A stretch of 64,000 nucleotides of DNA from Patiria pectinifera. Taxonomy: Eukaryota; Echinodermata; Asteroidea; Valvatida; Asterinidae. Shown piece by piece: positions 53,307 to 62,728 of this stretch. The translations under genes were made by a program, and so were the position numbers. The stretch lies in the NCBI GenBank assembly GCA_029964075.1, contig CM057149.1, positions 11,418,465 through 11,482,464 on the forward strand, in the 5' to 3' direction. Each line of letters starts with the position of its first letter. Within the stretch, counting starts at the first letter, position 1. The notes under the pieces were generated by a model. It was not told where the DNA came from, did no database searches, and worked only from the letters and a program-made list of their open reading frames with translations.

Positions 53307-55374
53307 TCACATTCTATTCCCACATTTGGGTCAAAAAGTCAGAGCAAGTCAACAAATTTAAATTTACAACGATTGTGCTCAACAATTTTACTGCATGTTT
53401 TTTAAAACACCCCTCTTGCTACGAAAATATGGACTCATTGGTAGTATTGCGCATGCCTAAGTGAAGATTGAGAATGTGCAACCAATAAAAGGGCAAAAAG
53501 GACCAGATTTCATAGGAGTCAAAATACTTTGACACCAGAAAGGTGTTTCAAACTAGACAGCCGGTGTTGTTTTATCAACCATTGAAACCACCCAAATGAC
53601 GGGCTCTCTTCCAATAAGAATGGGTAAACTGTCTGAGGCATTCATGAATGTATATTTAAACAGATAATCTCGGTTCCCGTCATTTTACATAACATTTGAT
53701 GTAACTCTTTTAGTAATAGTAACAGAATGTAAGTATGATTTAAAGCTTGTCATGGTAGACAGAATACAGGAATGCGGAAGATTGCACCATGGGCGTATCA
53801 TCTTGCTGTTCTTTGGAGTAACTGAGGGTTCAATATGTGGGGTCGCTAATTGGGGTCATTGTGTGGATGGGGCACACATTTTTAAAAATGAACAGCTCAT
53901 TTTTATCTTCCCCTAAATTCTGATTCCTGACACAAGAAAGGGGACAAGCCTCGAGCGCCCCCACGTCGACCCCGTGTCCCCAATAGTTATATGCTAATAC
54001 TATCAAGCAGGTTTGTTTTCCTTTACGACTGAGCGCTAGTCTGGACTACAGTGTTACCTGTGATAACAATAACCCTAAGAACCACAGCGCAAGTTCTGCG
54101 CAGTTTTCATGTACAAGCAATATTGGACCTATAACAAAGTAAAAAGGAACAAAAATAGGAACAAAAGAAGGGAACAGTATTGGCCCTCGAAAGTAAATAT
54201 AAAATGTTAGTATTATTTGTGCGTTCACAAGTTGTTCGCCGGCCGTTTTTTTTTTTTTAATGCAAACCAGGCTTACCGGTTTCATATGTGGGGATATAAG
54301 TGTGCCGATTTAAGAGGTTTGTCCCCGCCCCCCGTGGAGCGGACGATGCGGCGAATTTATGTTGTTCATTGTTCACTTATTCATTGTTCATTTATTTCCA
54401 TTGTCACATTTTTTAATTATAATAATCAATACAAACATTTACTTTGTAGAAAAATGGTGGGAGTGTAGAGGAACCTATACTAAGTAGCAAGCTTGTAATC
54501 ATAGGCCCCTTATACAAATTTATAGTTGCTTTTAATACACATATATGTTTTCCCCGCTGTATGCATTGCTACAAATCATTGCTGATCAACCATTGACACA
54601 TTTCGGTGAAGGATACCGTCATTCCTGATGTATCTTTTTTTCTCCTCAGCATCAGTCAGATCGTTAGTAATCGTAAGGCCCAATGCATCAAATGATAAAG
54701 AGAAGTGCTGTATCACCCTTGCTGTCGAATTTCACCGGACAAAAATATGACCACACTCCTGTTTGAATAATCTTATTATTTTGAGGGATTCTTTCAGTTT
54801 GCTTTAACAAAGCACAGATTGATGAATTCGTGTCATCACCCACTTTTAATATAGCTGGGTGATTGACCATTTTAATACACTCCCACGAAAAACAAACCGA
54901 TCAAATGTCTGGCTTATATCTGCGCACTACAGTAATTAAGAGCATGCATTTTTTTTTGGTTTTATGATAAGTCCATTACGAGTTTAGACAAATAGCTCAA
55001 TTTTAACCAAGCACTCCATATTAAAGAAGAGCTTTCGCTGACATGAAAAACATTACGTTCACCGTTCCGCGATGGAAGATACGTCAAAGATGACAGTGAC
55101 TGCAATTATAGTTAAAAGCAAGCAAGTAATCACCAGAAAACAAATACTGCAGACTTTTTCACTTGACAGGCAATGCAAGGAGTGTACAAACAACGCCGTG
55201 AATTTAGACTCGAACACAAAATAACGAGCAAAACACACTGGGTGGCTTGAACCTTCATGCTCAACATGCAACTACATGTACTGTTAAAGAAGGGATTCTT
55301 TTAATGTCAAAAAGTCTCTGTATCTCTATATCAGTAGAGTGTCGTAAAGATCTTCATTTCCAAGGATGTCTTTT
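53307..55374 (+). repeat. Array flank between GPCR-9 and GPCR-10
   Basis: All standard blocks are present, including GTGATAACAATAACCC near 54060 and CATCACCCACTTTTAATATAGC near 54835. No gene. Confidence 0.6.
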
Positions 55375-55464
55375 GATGAACTGAATTACTGATAACTTCC
55401 ATAGATTGATGATCTGTCTAGAAACTGTGCCTGTATATTAAAACTACAAGTACGTACAGCCATC
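55375..55464 (+). promoter_or_regulatory. Proximal upstream block of GPCR-10
   Basis: TGATGAACTGAATTACTGATAA, CTGTATATTAAAAC (TATA-like at 55434-55443), AAGTACGTACAGCCATC before ATG. Matches GPCR-7 almost base for base. Confidence 0.5.
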
Positions 55465-56607
55465 ATGGGAGCAGGAATAACATCAGGTGAGTGCAGTGAA
55501 CAGGATACTGTAAATATCAGTCAGGAGGCAGTTTCTTCGTGGCTACATACTCCCTTGGATGTGTCTATTTCGACCACCGTCGTACCTATCATCTGGTGCC
55601 TTGGTATCATCACTAACTTGACTTTTCTATTTGTCATTGTCCGCGTTCGCAAACTGAGATCAGATACCAACATATACTTGGCACACTTGTCAATTGCTGA
55701 TCTTCTCTTTCTGAGTCTGGGGTCCGCATACGACATAAGGAGTTACACTGCATCCGTCGTGGCACGTCACGGTCCCTTTGTGAATTCTGCCCAGTGTGTC
55801 AGCTTTTTCACCGTGATAAATACTGGCTACTTTGCATCCGTTGCTTTAGTTACCATGGTATCTTTCGAGAGATTCCTCGCCCTATGCCATCCTATGAAAC
55901 ATCTCAAAATCCGCGGACGAAGACGCACCCATAGAATGATTGCAATCTGCTGGCTGGTGGGATTACTGTTTTCCGCTTCAACAGTTCCGAGAGTTCTAGT
56001 TCTCAACGTAGTCTGTCTCCAATGGCCCGATGTCGACGCCTTTGTGGACTACCCATCCAGCTATGCATACTGTGGTCCTGTGTCACCTCGTGCAAACTAC
56101 TTCAATCCGCCCCTACTGAATCTCCCCTGGATCATGGCAATGGTAGCTAACGTTTTCATGTATGTGAGAATCTTACAAATGCTCAACAAACGCACCTCCA
56201 ACCAAAACATTACAGTAAACACAGATCATGATGCAACTCATATCCGAAATCATGTGGCGAAAATGCTGGTCGCTAACGGCACTGTGTTCTTCTTATGCCA
56301 GGCCCCATATCGCATCTTCAGCCTGTCTGGATGGATCTGTCTTCTGGCTCAGATTCCTGATCCATCTCGGGCTGCATTAGGATCAGGAGCCAAATGGATA
56401 TCCTCTGTTCCCCAGTTCATCAATGCAATGATTAATCCATTGATCTACGGTGCCGTGAACCCAGCGCACCGTTCTGCGATCAGAGTGGCGTTCAAGTGCA
56501 AAGGCAATGTCAGAAGGCATAAAACATCTATCCCTGTAGTGCGTGGAACAGAACAGAATAACGCAACAGCCTTAGCCATTGACGAGGACATCGAAACAAG
56601 ACTGTGA
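55465..56607 (+). CDS. GPCR-10: intact class A G-protein-coupled receptor
   Basis: 380 codons; I used this copy for numbering. N17 (NIS) glycosylation site; TM1 about 35-60 with N51; TM2 about 69-92 with D79; C111 at the head of TM3; E135-R136-F137 in place of DRY; TM4 with W163; C184 and C203 in loop 2; TM5 about 211-237 with P221; ICL3 about 238-263; TM6 with C278-Q279-A280-P281; TM7 with N324-P325-L326-I327-Y328; C345 as possible palmitoylation site; E377-T-R-L380 at the end. Private changes: VSPRANYFNPPLL (Asn for Ile at TM5 entry), PDPSRAALGSGAKW in loop 3 and NPAHRSA (His for Tyr) after TM7. Ligand unknown. Confidence 0.93.
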   Translation: MGAGITSGECSEQDTVNISQEAVSSWLHTPLDVSISTTVVPIIWCLGIITNLTFLFVIVRVRKLRSDTNIYLAHLSIADLLFLSLGSAYDIRSYTASVVARHGPFVNSAQCVSFFTVINTGYFASVALVTMVSFERFLALCHPMKHLKIRGRRRTHRMIAICWLVGLLFSASTVPRVLVLNVVCLQWPDVDAFVDYPSSYAYCGPVSPRANYFNPPLLNLPWIMAMVANVFMYVRILQMLNKRTSNQNITVNTDHDATHIRNHVAKMLVANGTVFFLCQAPYRIFSLSGWICLLAQIPDPSRAALGSGAKWISSVPQFINAMINPLIYGAVNPAHRSAIRVAFKCKGNVRRHKTSIPVVRGTEQNNATALAIDEDIETRL

Positions 56608-56818
56608 TTTCTGAGGTCATTTGAAAATCAAAATGTGAATGCGAGCAAACTTTGAAAATACCATGATGTGATTTTGAAGCACATGCCCACTAAACTGAGT
56701 AGCACTTGGTCCATTTGTGTAAGGAGGAGGAATTAACATATTTACATATAGCCTTCAATTTAAATAGGCCTAAAGGTGAAAAAATAGTGCATTATTTGTT
56801 AAGGGATTAAATATGCGC

Positions 56819-57229
56819 TTGGCCAGTTTAAAAATAAGTACGTTTAAAACTAGATTAGGATCTGGACCCGGATACTTGCTCAGGCTCCATTTCGAATTCA
56901 CGAAGGGTCAAATTGCATATTATGCGACTCTCAAATTCGTCCACATGGTCCCCAATAAGAAAAGAAATCACATCCGGTATGGAATGTATGCATTTCTATG
57001 AGGCCGTTTTCGTATAGCATTTGCGCGCATTACCTAACTGCGGGCTTAAACAGCTGCAGCTGGATGTCTTTATCTAGGGTCATCATAAGTTACCCAAAAT
57101 GCCATCCCCACTTCCTTCACAAGATTGTGTGAAGCTCATCAGCCCTTCACAGCGCCCTGTTTGCAGGGCGGGGGGCACGAGCACCGCTCCAGACTGGTTT
57201 TAAATGTATACTTGTTAAATACCGGCCAA
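56819..57229. mobile_element. Long TIR element behind GPCR-10 (411 bp)
   Basis: TTGGCCAGTTTAAAAATAAG and CTTGTTAAATACCGGCCAA ends. Interior as in the other long copies; a shorter G-run than in GPCR-9. Confidence 0.75.
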
Positions 57230-57430
57230 TCACATATCTATTCCCAAATTTGGGTCAAAAAGTCAGAGCAAGTCAAAGTGTTTTTTATGAACCGTTTGAA
57301 ACTACCCACATGACGGGCTCTCTTCCAATAAGAATGGGTAAACTGTCTGAGGCATTCATGAATGTATATTTAAACAGATAATCTCGGTTCCCGTCATTTT
57401 ACATAACATTTGATGTAACTATTTTAGTAA
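57230..57430 (+). repeat. Array flank, left part
   Basis: CCCAAATTTGGGTC to GTAACTATTTTAGTAA, the normal downstream block, interrupted at 57431. Confidence 0.6.
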
Positions 57431-58268
57431 TGTAGCGGTACGCCATTAAGGAGGTCCGCTCAAGTGATTAGATTTAAGGACGCCAAGAACAACCCAAGAC
57501 AAACAGACTAAATCAAAACACTAGGAGGAGTCAAATTATGTTTGGTCTCATGAACTTGTTACAGATTACTTGTTTACAAAATCAATTACAATAGTTCTAT
57601 ATCTGAATCTCAATCTAACTCACAAAACAAGTGTTACAAAAATCATATAACTTGGATCCAACTTCCAGCTCTATAAATTGTAATAACGTTGCCATGATAA
57701 ATTATAATCACAAAGTTGGTATTTTTAAAGTTGCCCCGGTTCCTAAGATTTCCAGGATCCTGATATTCTTGGTTCTAATATTTTAATCAGGTTCCCGGTT
57801 AACTGGTTCCTAATATTTTAATCAGGTATCAGGTTCCCCGAACGCCTGGCCAGTGTACGGCTGTGTAGTGAACTCGGCCTCCAAATTGCACCTGACATGA
57901 AACAGTCGTATTGCAATAAATCAACATGTGACACACGGTGATTAAAACTTTGAGATTACGAAAACTAATTCACCCCAAAATCACACCTTTCGTCAACATG
58001 AAATAAACTAACACCTATCCCAGCGGTAGCAGAGAACTTGCATTGTGACATTAGAATGTAAAGAAAATACAAATTTCGCTCATTTGAAACTGAAATGTTG
58101 GTTTTCAAGCACAAATCTATGCACACGACACTCACACGTTGGTGTGCAGGCAGAAAAGGGATGATATTCGCGCGTTCACGGCACCGGCACTGGGTGCGCG
58201 TTGGTATACATTTTTCTGGGCTGTGTGCCAATAATTGTACGGTGCCTCGTAAAAGACGTCTCACTACA
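57431..58268. mobile_element. 838-bp solo-LTR-like insertion
   Basis: Starts TGTAGCGGTACG and ends CGTCTCACTACA, so it has TG...CA ends with short inverted termini TGTAG/CTACA. Paralogs (53.71 kb) read TTTTAGTAATAGTAACAG without it. Flanks AGTAA and GTTAA are a possible 5-bp duplication with one mismatch. No coding region, consistent with a solo LTR; internal termini of an LTR retrotransposon are not seen. Confidence 0.55.
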
Positions 58269-58521
58269 GTTAAAGTAACAGAACGTAAGTATGATTTTAA
58301 GTATGATTTAAAGCTTGTCATAGTAGACAGAATACAGGAATGCGGAGGATTGCACCATGGGCGTATCATCTTGCTCTCCCTTTGCGTAACTGAGGTTTTA
58401 ATATGTGGGGTCGCTAATTGGGGTCATTGTGTGGAGGGGGCACAAATCTTTAACAAAGAAAAGTTCATTTTTATCTTCTCCCAAAATTCTGATTCCTGAC
58501 ACAAGGAAGGGGACAAGCCTC
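58269..58521 (+). repeat. Array flank, continued
   Basis: GTAACAGAACGTAAGTATGA to GGGGACAAGCCTC. Contains a 12-bp local duplication (AAGTATGATTT). Confidence 0.6.
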
Positions 58522-58691
58522 CACTGTTATTTTGGTTGTGTACAATATGAACCTAGCAACCGGTTGTGTAAAAAAACTGAACAAGTTGTGTAATATTTTA
58601 CACAAGTTGTGTAAACAACAGTTTACACAACAGGTTGCTAGGTTCATATAGTACACAACCGTTTGATTTTTACACAACCGAAATAACAGTG
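58522..58691. mobile_element. 170-bp hairpin MITE
   Basis: Perfect 11-bp ends CACTGTTATTT / AAATAACAGTG with longer imperfect arms (GGTTGTGTAC, GAACCTAGCAACC mirrored). It splits GCCTCGAGCGCCCCC, which is continuous in paralogs at 31.78 and 53.95 kb, leaving TC on both sides. Confidence 0.85.
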
Positions 58692-58950
58692 TCGAGCGCC
58701 CCCACGTCGACCCCGTGTCCCCAATATAGTTATATGCTAATACTAGAAAGCAGGTTTGCTTTCCTTTTCGACTGCGCACTAGTCTGGAACACAGTGTTAC
58801 CTGTGATAACAATAACCCTAAGAACCACAGCACAAGTCCCGGGCGGTTTTCATGTTCAAGCCATATGGGACTTAATATAACAAAGTAAAAAGAAAACAAA
58901 TAGGAACAAAAGAAAGGAACAGCATTGACCCTCGGAAGTAAATGCAAAAT
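58692..58950 (+). repeat. Array flank, continued
   Basis: GTGATAACAATAACCC block and neighbours; no gene. Confidence 0.6.
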
Positions 58951-59223
58951 CTTTTTTTTCTTTTTGCTTCCCATGTTTTAACAACCCCCTGAAACCTTTC
59001 ACGCTGGCGTGAAGTGTCCCCCGTTCTGAACGCAATTTTGTTTTGTTTTGTTTTTTGTTTTGTACTTGTTGTTCATGTAAATTGTGTGTGTTTGTCGATC
59101 CTGCGGAGTTAGGGGAGGGCTATTGCCTCGTCCGTTCTCTTGTCTGGAGTTATTTGTGTAGATTTTCAGTGTAATTTGCTAATTTTTAATGTTTAATATT
59201 AAATACTGAAATGAATAAATACA
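58951..59223 (+). mobile_element. About 270-bp insertion ending in AATAAATACA
   Basis: It interrupts AAGTAAATGTAAAAT/ATTATTTGTGTGTTCACC, contiguous at 50.34 kb. The insert has T/G-rich DNA, GGCTATTGCCTCGTCC and, near its right end, AATGAATAAATACA. It resembles a LINE 3' untranslated end; the family is unknown. Confidence 0.5.
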
Positions 59224-60329
59224 ATTATTTGAGTGTTCACCAGTTGTTTGTCGGCCGGTTTTTTTTTAATGCAAACCAGGCTGACCGGTTTCATGTGTGG
59301 GGATATACGTGTGCCGATTAGAGAGGTCTGCCCCCCCCCCCCGCCCCCGTTGAGCGGACGATGCGGCGAATTTAGGTTTTTCATTGTTTATTTGTTCATT
59401 TTTCAATTTTTCCACAGTGTCATATATTTTAATTATAATAATCAATTGAAATATGTACTTTATAGACAAATGGTGAAACTGTAGATGAAACTGTATGGTG
59501 AAACTGTAATCCTAAGCCCCTTATACAAATTTAAAGTTGCCTAAAACACACATATATGTTGGGTATATTTTCCCCCACTGTATGCATTGCTACGAATCAA
59601 TGCTGATCAACCGTTGACAAATTTTGGTGAAGAGTACCGTCATTCCTGATGTATCTTTTTTTTCTCATCAGCACAGGTCAGATTGTTAGTAATCGTTAGG
59701 CCCAATTTATCAAATGATAAAGAGAAGTGCTGTATCACCTTCGCTGTCGAATTTCACCGGACACAAAATATGACCACTCCTGTCTGCATAATCTTATTAT
59801 TTTTGGGGATTCTTTCATTTTACTTTAACAGCGTACAGGTTGATGAATTCGTGTTATCACCCACTGACGATTGACCATTTTAATACACTCCCACGACCAA
59901 ACAAACAGATCAAATGTTTGGCTTATATCTGCGCACTACAGTAAAAAAAGTGCATGCCGAGTACAGACACGTAGTTCAATTTGAACCAACCACTGATCAT
60001 GATCAATAATCCAATTTAAGCAAGAGCATTCGCTGACATGGAAACGATTATGGTCAGCGTTTCGCGATGGAACATACGTCAATCACGACAGTGACTGCAA
60101 TTAGATAAATGCAAACAAGCACTTTCCAGATAATAAATCCTGCTGCAGGCTGCTCCATATGACACGATGCAAGGAGAGTACAAAGCCTTGAATTTAGAAT
60201 CGAACATAAAATATCGAGCAAACGCACTAGGTGGCTCGAACCTTCATGCTCACGATGCAATTACTGTTAAAGAAGGAATTATTTTAATGTCAAGAAGTCT
60301 ATATACCAGAAGAATGTCGTAAAGATATT
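59224..60329 (+). repeat. Array flank leading to GPCR-11
   Basis: CCGGTTTCATGTGTGGGGAT, GGTGAAGAGTACCGTC, CATCACCCACTGACG, CAAGCACTTTCCAGATAATA. Close to the GPCR-9 flank. No gene. Confidence 0.6.
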
Positions 60330-60425
60330 CATGTTCCAGGATCTCTTTTGATGGACTGGATTACTGATTAGATAGATTGATGATCTTTTCTTGAAACTGT
60401 GCCTGTATAAACAACACGTATAGCC
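60330..60425 (+). promoter_or_regulatory. Proximal upstream block of GPCR-11
   Basis: CCAGGATCTCTTTTGATGGAC, GATTACTGATTAGATAGATT (the GATA-like site is altered to GATTAG), CTGTATAAAC with TATAAA at 60406-60411, 15-20 bases before ATG. Confidence 0.45.
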
Positions 60426-61568
60426 ATGGGAGCAGGAATAACATCAGGTGAGTCCAGTGAACAGGATACTGTCAATATCAGTCAGGAGGCAGTTTCTTCG
60501 TGGCTACACACTCCCTTGGATGTGTCTATTTCGACCATCGTTGTACCTATCATCTGGTGCCTTGGTATCATCACTAACTTGACTTTTTTATTTGTCATTG
60601 TCCGCGTTCGCAAACTGAGATCAGATACCAACATATACTTGGCACACTTGTCACTTGCTGATCTTCTCTACTTGAGTCTGGGGTCCGCGTACGACATATG
60701 GAGATACACTGCATCCGTCTTGGCACGTCACGATCCCTTTGTGAATTCTGCCTCGTGCGTAATTTTTTTCACCGTGATAAATACTGGCTACTTTGCATCC
60801 ATTGCTTTAGTTACAATGGTATCGTTCGAGAGATTCCTCGCCCTATGCCATCCTATGAAACATCTCAAAATCCGCGGACGAAGACGCACCCATAGAATGA
60901 TTGCAATCTGCTGGCTGGTGGGATTACTGTTTTCCGCTTCAACAGTTCCGAGAGTTCTAGTTCTCAACGTAGTCTGTCTCCAATGGCCCGATGTCGACGC
61001 CTTTGTGGACTACCCATCCAGCCTTGCATACTGTGGTCCTGTGTCACCTTCTGTAGACTACTTAATTCCGCCCCTACTAAATATTCCTTGGATTATGGCA
61101 ATGATGGCTAACGTTTTCATGTATGTAAGAATCTTACAAATGCTCAACAAACGCACCTCCAACCAAAATATTACAGTAAACACAGATCATGATGCAACTC
61201 ATATCCGAAATCATGTGGCGAAAATGCTGGTCGCTAACGGCACTGTGTTCTTCTTATGCCAGGCCCCATATCGCATCTTCAGCCTGTCTAAATGGATCTG
61301 TCTTCTGGCTCAGATTCCAGATCCATTTCGGGCTGCATTAGGATCGGGAACCATATGGATATCCTCTGTTCCCCAGAACATCAATGCAATTATTAATCCA
61401 TTGATCTACGGTGCCGTGAACCCAGCGTACCGTTCTGCGATCAGAGTGGCGTTCAAGTGCAAAGGCCAAGCCAGAAAACAAAACGCATCTCTCCCTGTAA
61501 TGCGTGGACCAGAAGTGAATAACGCAACAGCCTTAGCCATTGACGAGGACATCGAAACAAGACTCTGA
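60426..61568 (+). CDS. GPCR-11: intact class A G-protein-coupled receptor
   Basis: 380 codons, one exon. Starts MGAGITSGESSEQ: the Cys at residue 10, present in nearly all paralogs, is Ser. Other private features: SAYDIWRYTASVLARHDPF in loop 1/TM3, SASCVIFF, SSLAYCGPVSPSVDYLIPP in loop 2, MANVFMY in TM5, FRAALGSGTIWISSVPQN in loop 3 and NAIINPLIY in TM7. ERF, FLCQAPYR, NPLIY and ETRL are conserved. It has the last recognisable start in the window; flank continuing to the right edge suggests further units. Confidence 0.93.
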   Translation: MGAGITSGESSEQDTVNISQEAVSSWLHTPLDVSISTIVVPIIWCLGIITNLTFLFVIVRVRKLRSDTNIYLAHLSLADLLYLSLGSAYDIWRYTASVLARHDPFVNSASCVIFFTVINTGYFASIALVTMVSFERFLALCHPMKHLKIRGRRRTHRMIAICWLVGLLFSASTVPRVLVLNVVCLQWPDVDAFVDYPSSLAYCGPVSPSVDYLIPPLLNIPWIMAMMANVFMYVRILQMLNKRTSNQNITVNTDHDATHIRNHVAKMLVANGTVFFLCQAPYRIFSLSKWICLLAQIPDPFRAALGSGTIWISSVPQNINAIINPLIYGAVNPAYRSAIRVAFKCKGQARKQNASLPVMRGPEVNNATALAIDEDIETRL

Positions 61569-61779
61569 TTTCTAAGGTCATTTGAAGAATCAAAATATTA
61601 ATGCGATCGAGCAAACTTTGTAAATACCATGATGTGATTTTCAAGCACATGCCTACTAAACTGGGAAGCACTTGGTCGATTTGTGTAAGGAGGAAGAATT
61701 ATCATGTTTACCTACGAATTAAGTAGGCCTAAAGGTGAAAAGAAATAGTGCATTATTTACTAAGGGCTTAAATATGTGC

Positions 61780-62190
61780 TTGGCCAGTTTAAAACAATAA
61801 CGTTTTAAACCTGATTGGAACCTGGAACCGGATACTTGCTCAGGCTTCATTTCGAATTCACGAAGGGTCAAATTGCATATTATGCGACGCTCAAATTTGT
61901 CCACATGGTCCGCAATGAAAAAGAAATCACATCCATAATGGAATGTACGCATTTCTATGAGACCATTTTCGGATAGCATTTGCGCGCATTACCTGACTGT
62001 GGTCTTAAACAGCTGCAGCTGGATGTCTTTGTATAGGGTCCTGATAAGTTACCCAGAATGCCATCCCCACTTCCTTAACAATATTCTGTGAAGCTCATCG
62101 GCCCTTCAAAGCGCCCTGTTCGCAGGGGGGGGGGGGCACGAGCTCTGCTCCGGGCTGGTTTTAAACGTATACTTGTTAAATACCGGCCAA
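61780..62190. mobile_element. Long TIR element behind GPCR-11 (411 bp)
   Basis: TTGGCCAGTTTAAAACAATA and ACTTGTTAAATACCGGCCAA ends. The minus strand is open for 86 codons (61719-61979), reading MLSENGLIEMRTFHYGC, CDFFFIADHVDKFERR and CNLTLREFEMKPEQ; sister copies are frameshifted. The reading frame is not recognised. Confidence 0.75.
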
Positions 62191-62728
62191 TCACATATCT
62201 ATTCCCACATTTGGGTCAAAAAGTCAAAGCAAGTCAAAAAAATTAAATTTCCAACGATTTTGCTCAACAGTATTATTTCATGTTTTTTTTACCACCCCTC
62301 TTGCTATGAAAATATGGACTCAGGGGTAGTACTGCACATGCCTAAGATTGTGAACGTTAAACCAATAAAAGGGTAAAAGGAGTCAAAAATACCTTCAAAC
62401 TAGGTATTTTTATCAACCGTTTCAAACCACCCAAAGACGGGCTCTCTACCAATAAGAATGGGTAAACTGTCTGAGGCATTCATGAGTGTATATTTAAACG
62501 GACAATCTCGGTTCCCGTCATTTTACATAACATTTGATGTAACTATTTTAGCAATGAAAAGCTCATTTTTATCTTCCCCTAAATTCTGATTCCCGACACG
62601 AGGAAGGGGACAAGCCTCGAGCGCCCTCAAGTCTACCCCGTGTTCCCAATAGTTATATGCTAATACTATAAAGGTTTATTTTCCTTGACGACTGAGCATT
62701 ATTTATCTGTCTGGAACACAGTGTTACC
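62191..62728 (+). repeat. Array flank behind GPCR-11
   Basis: CCCACATTTGGGTC, GAATGGGTAAACTG, CTCATTTTTATCTTCCCC, ending CACAGTGTTACC where the block is cut by an insertion. Confidence 0.6.
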
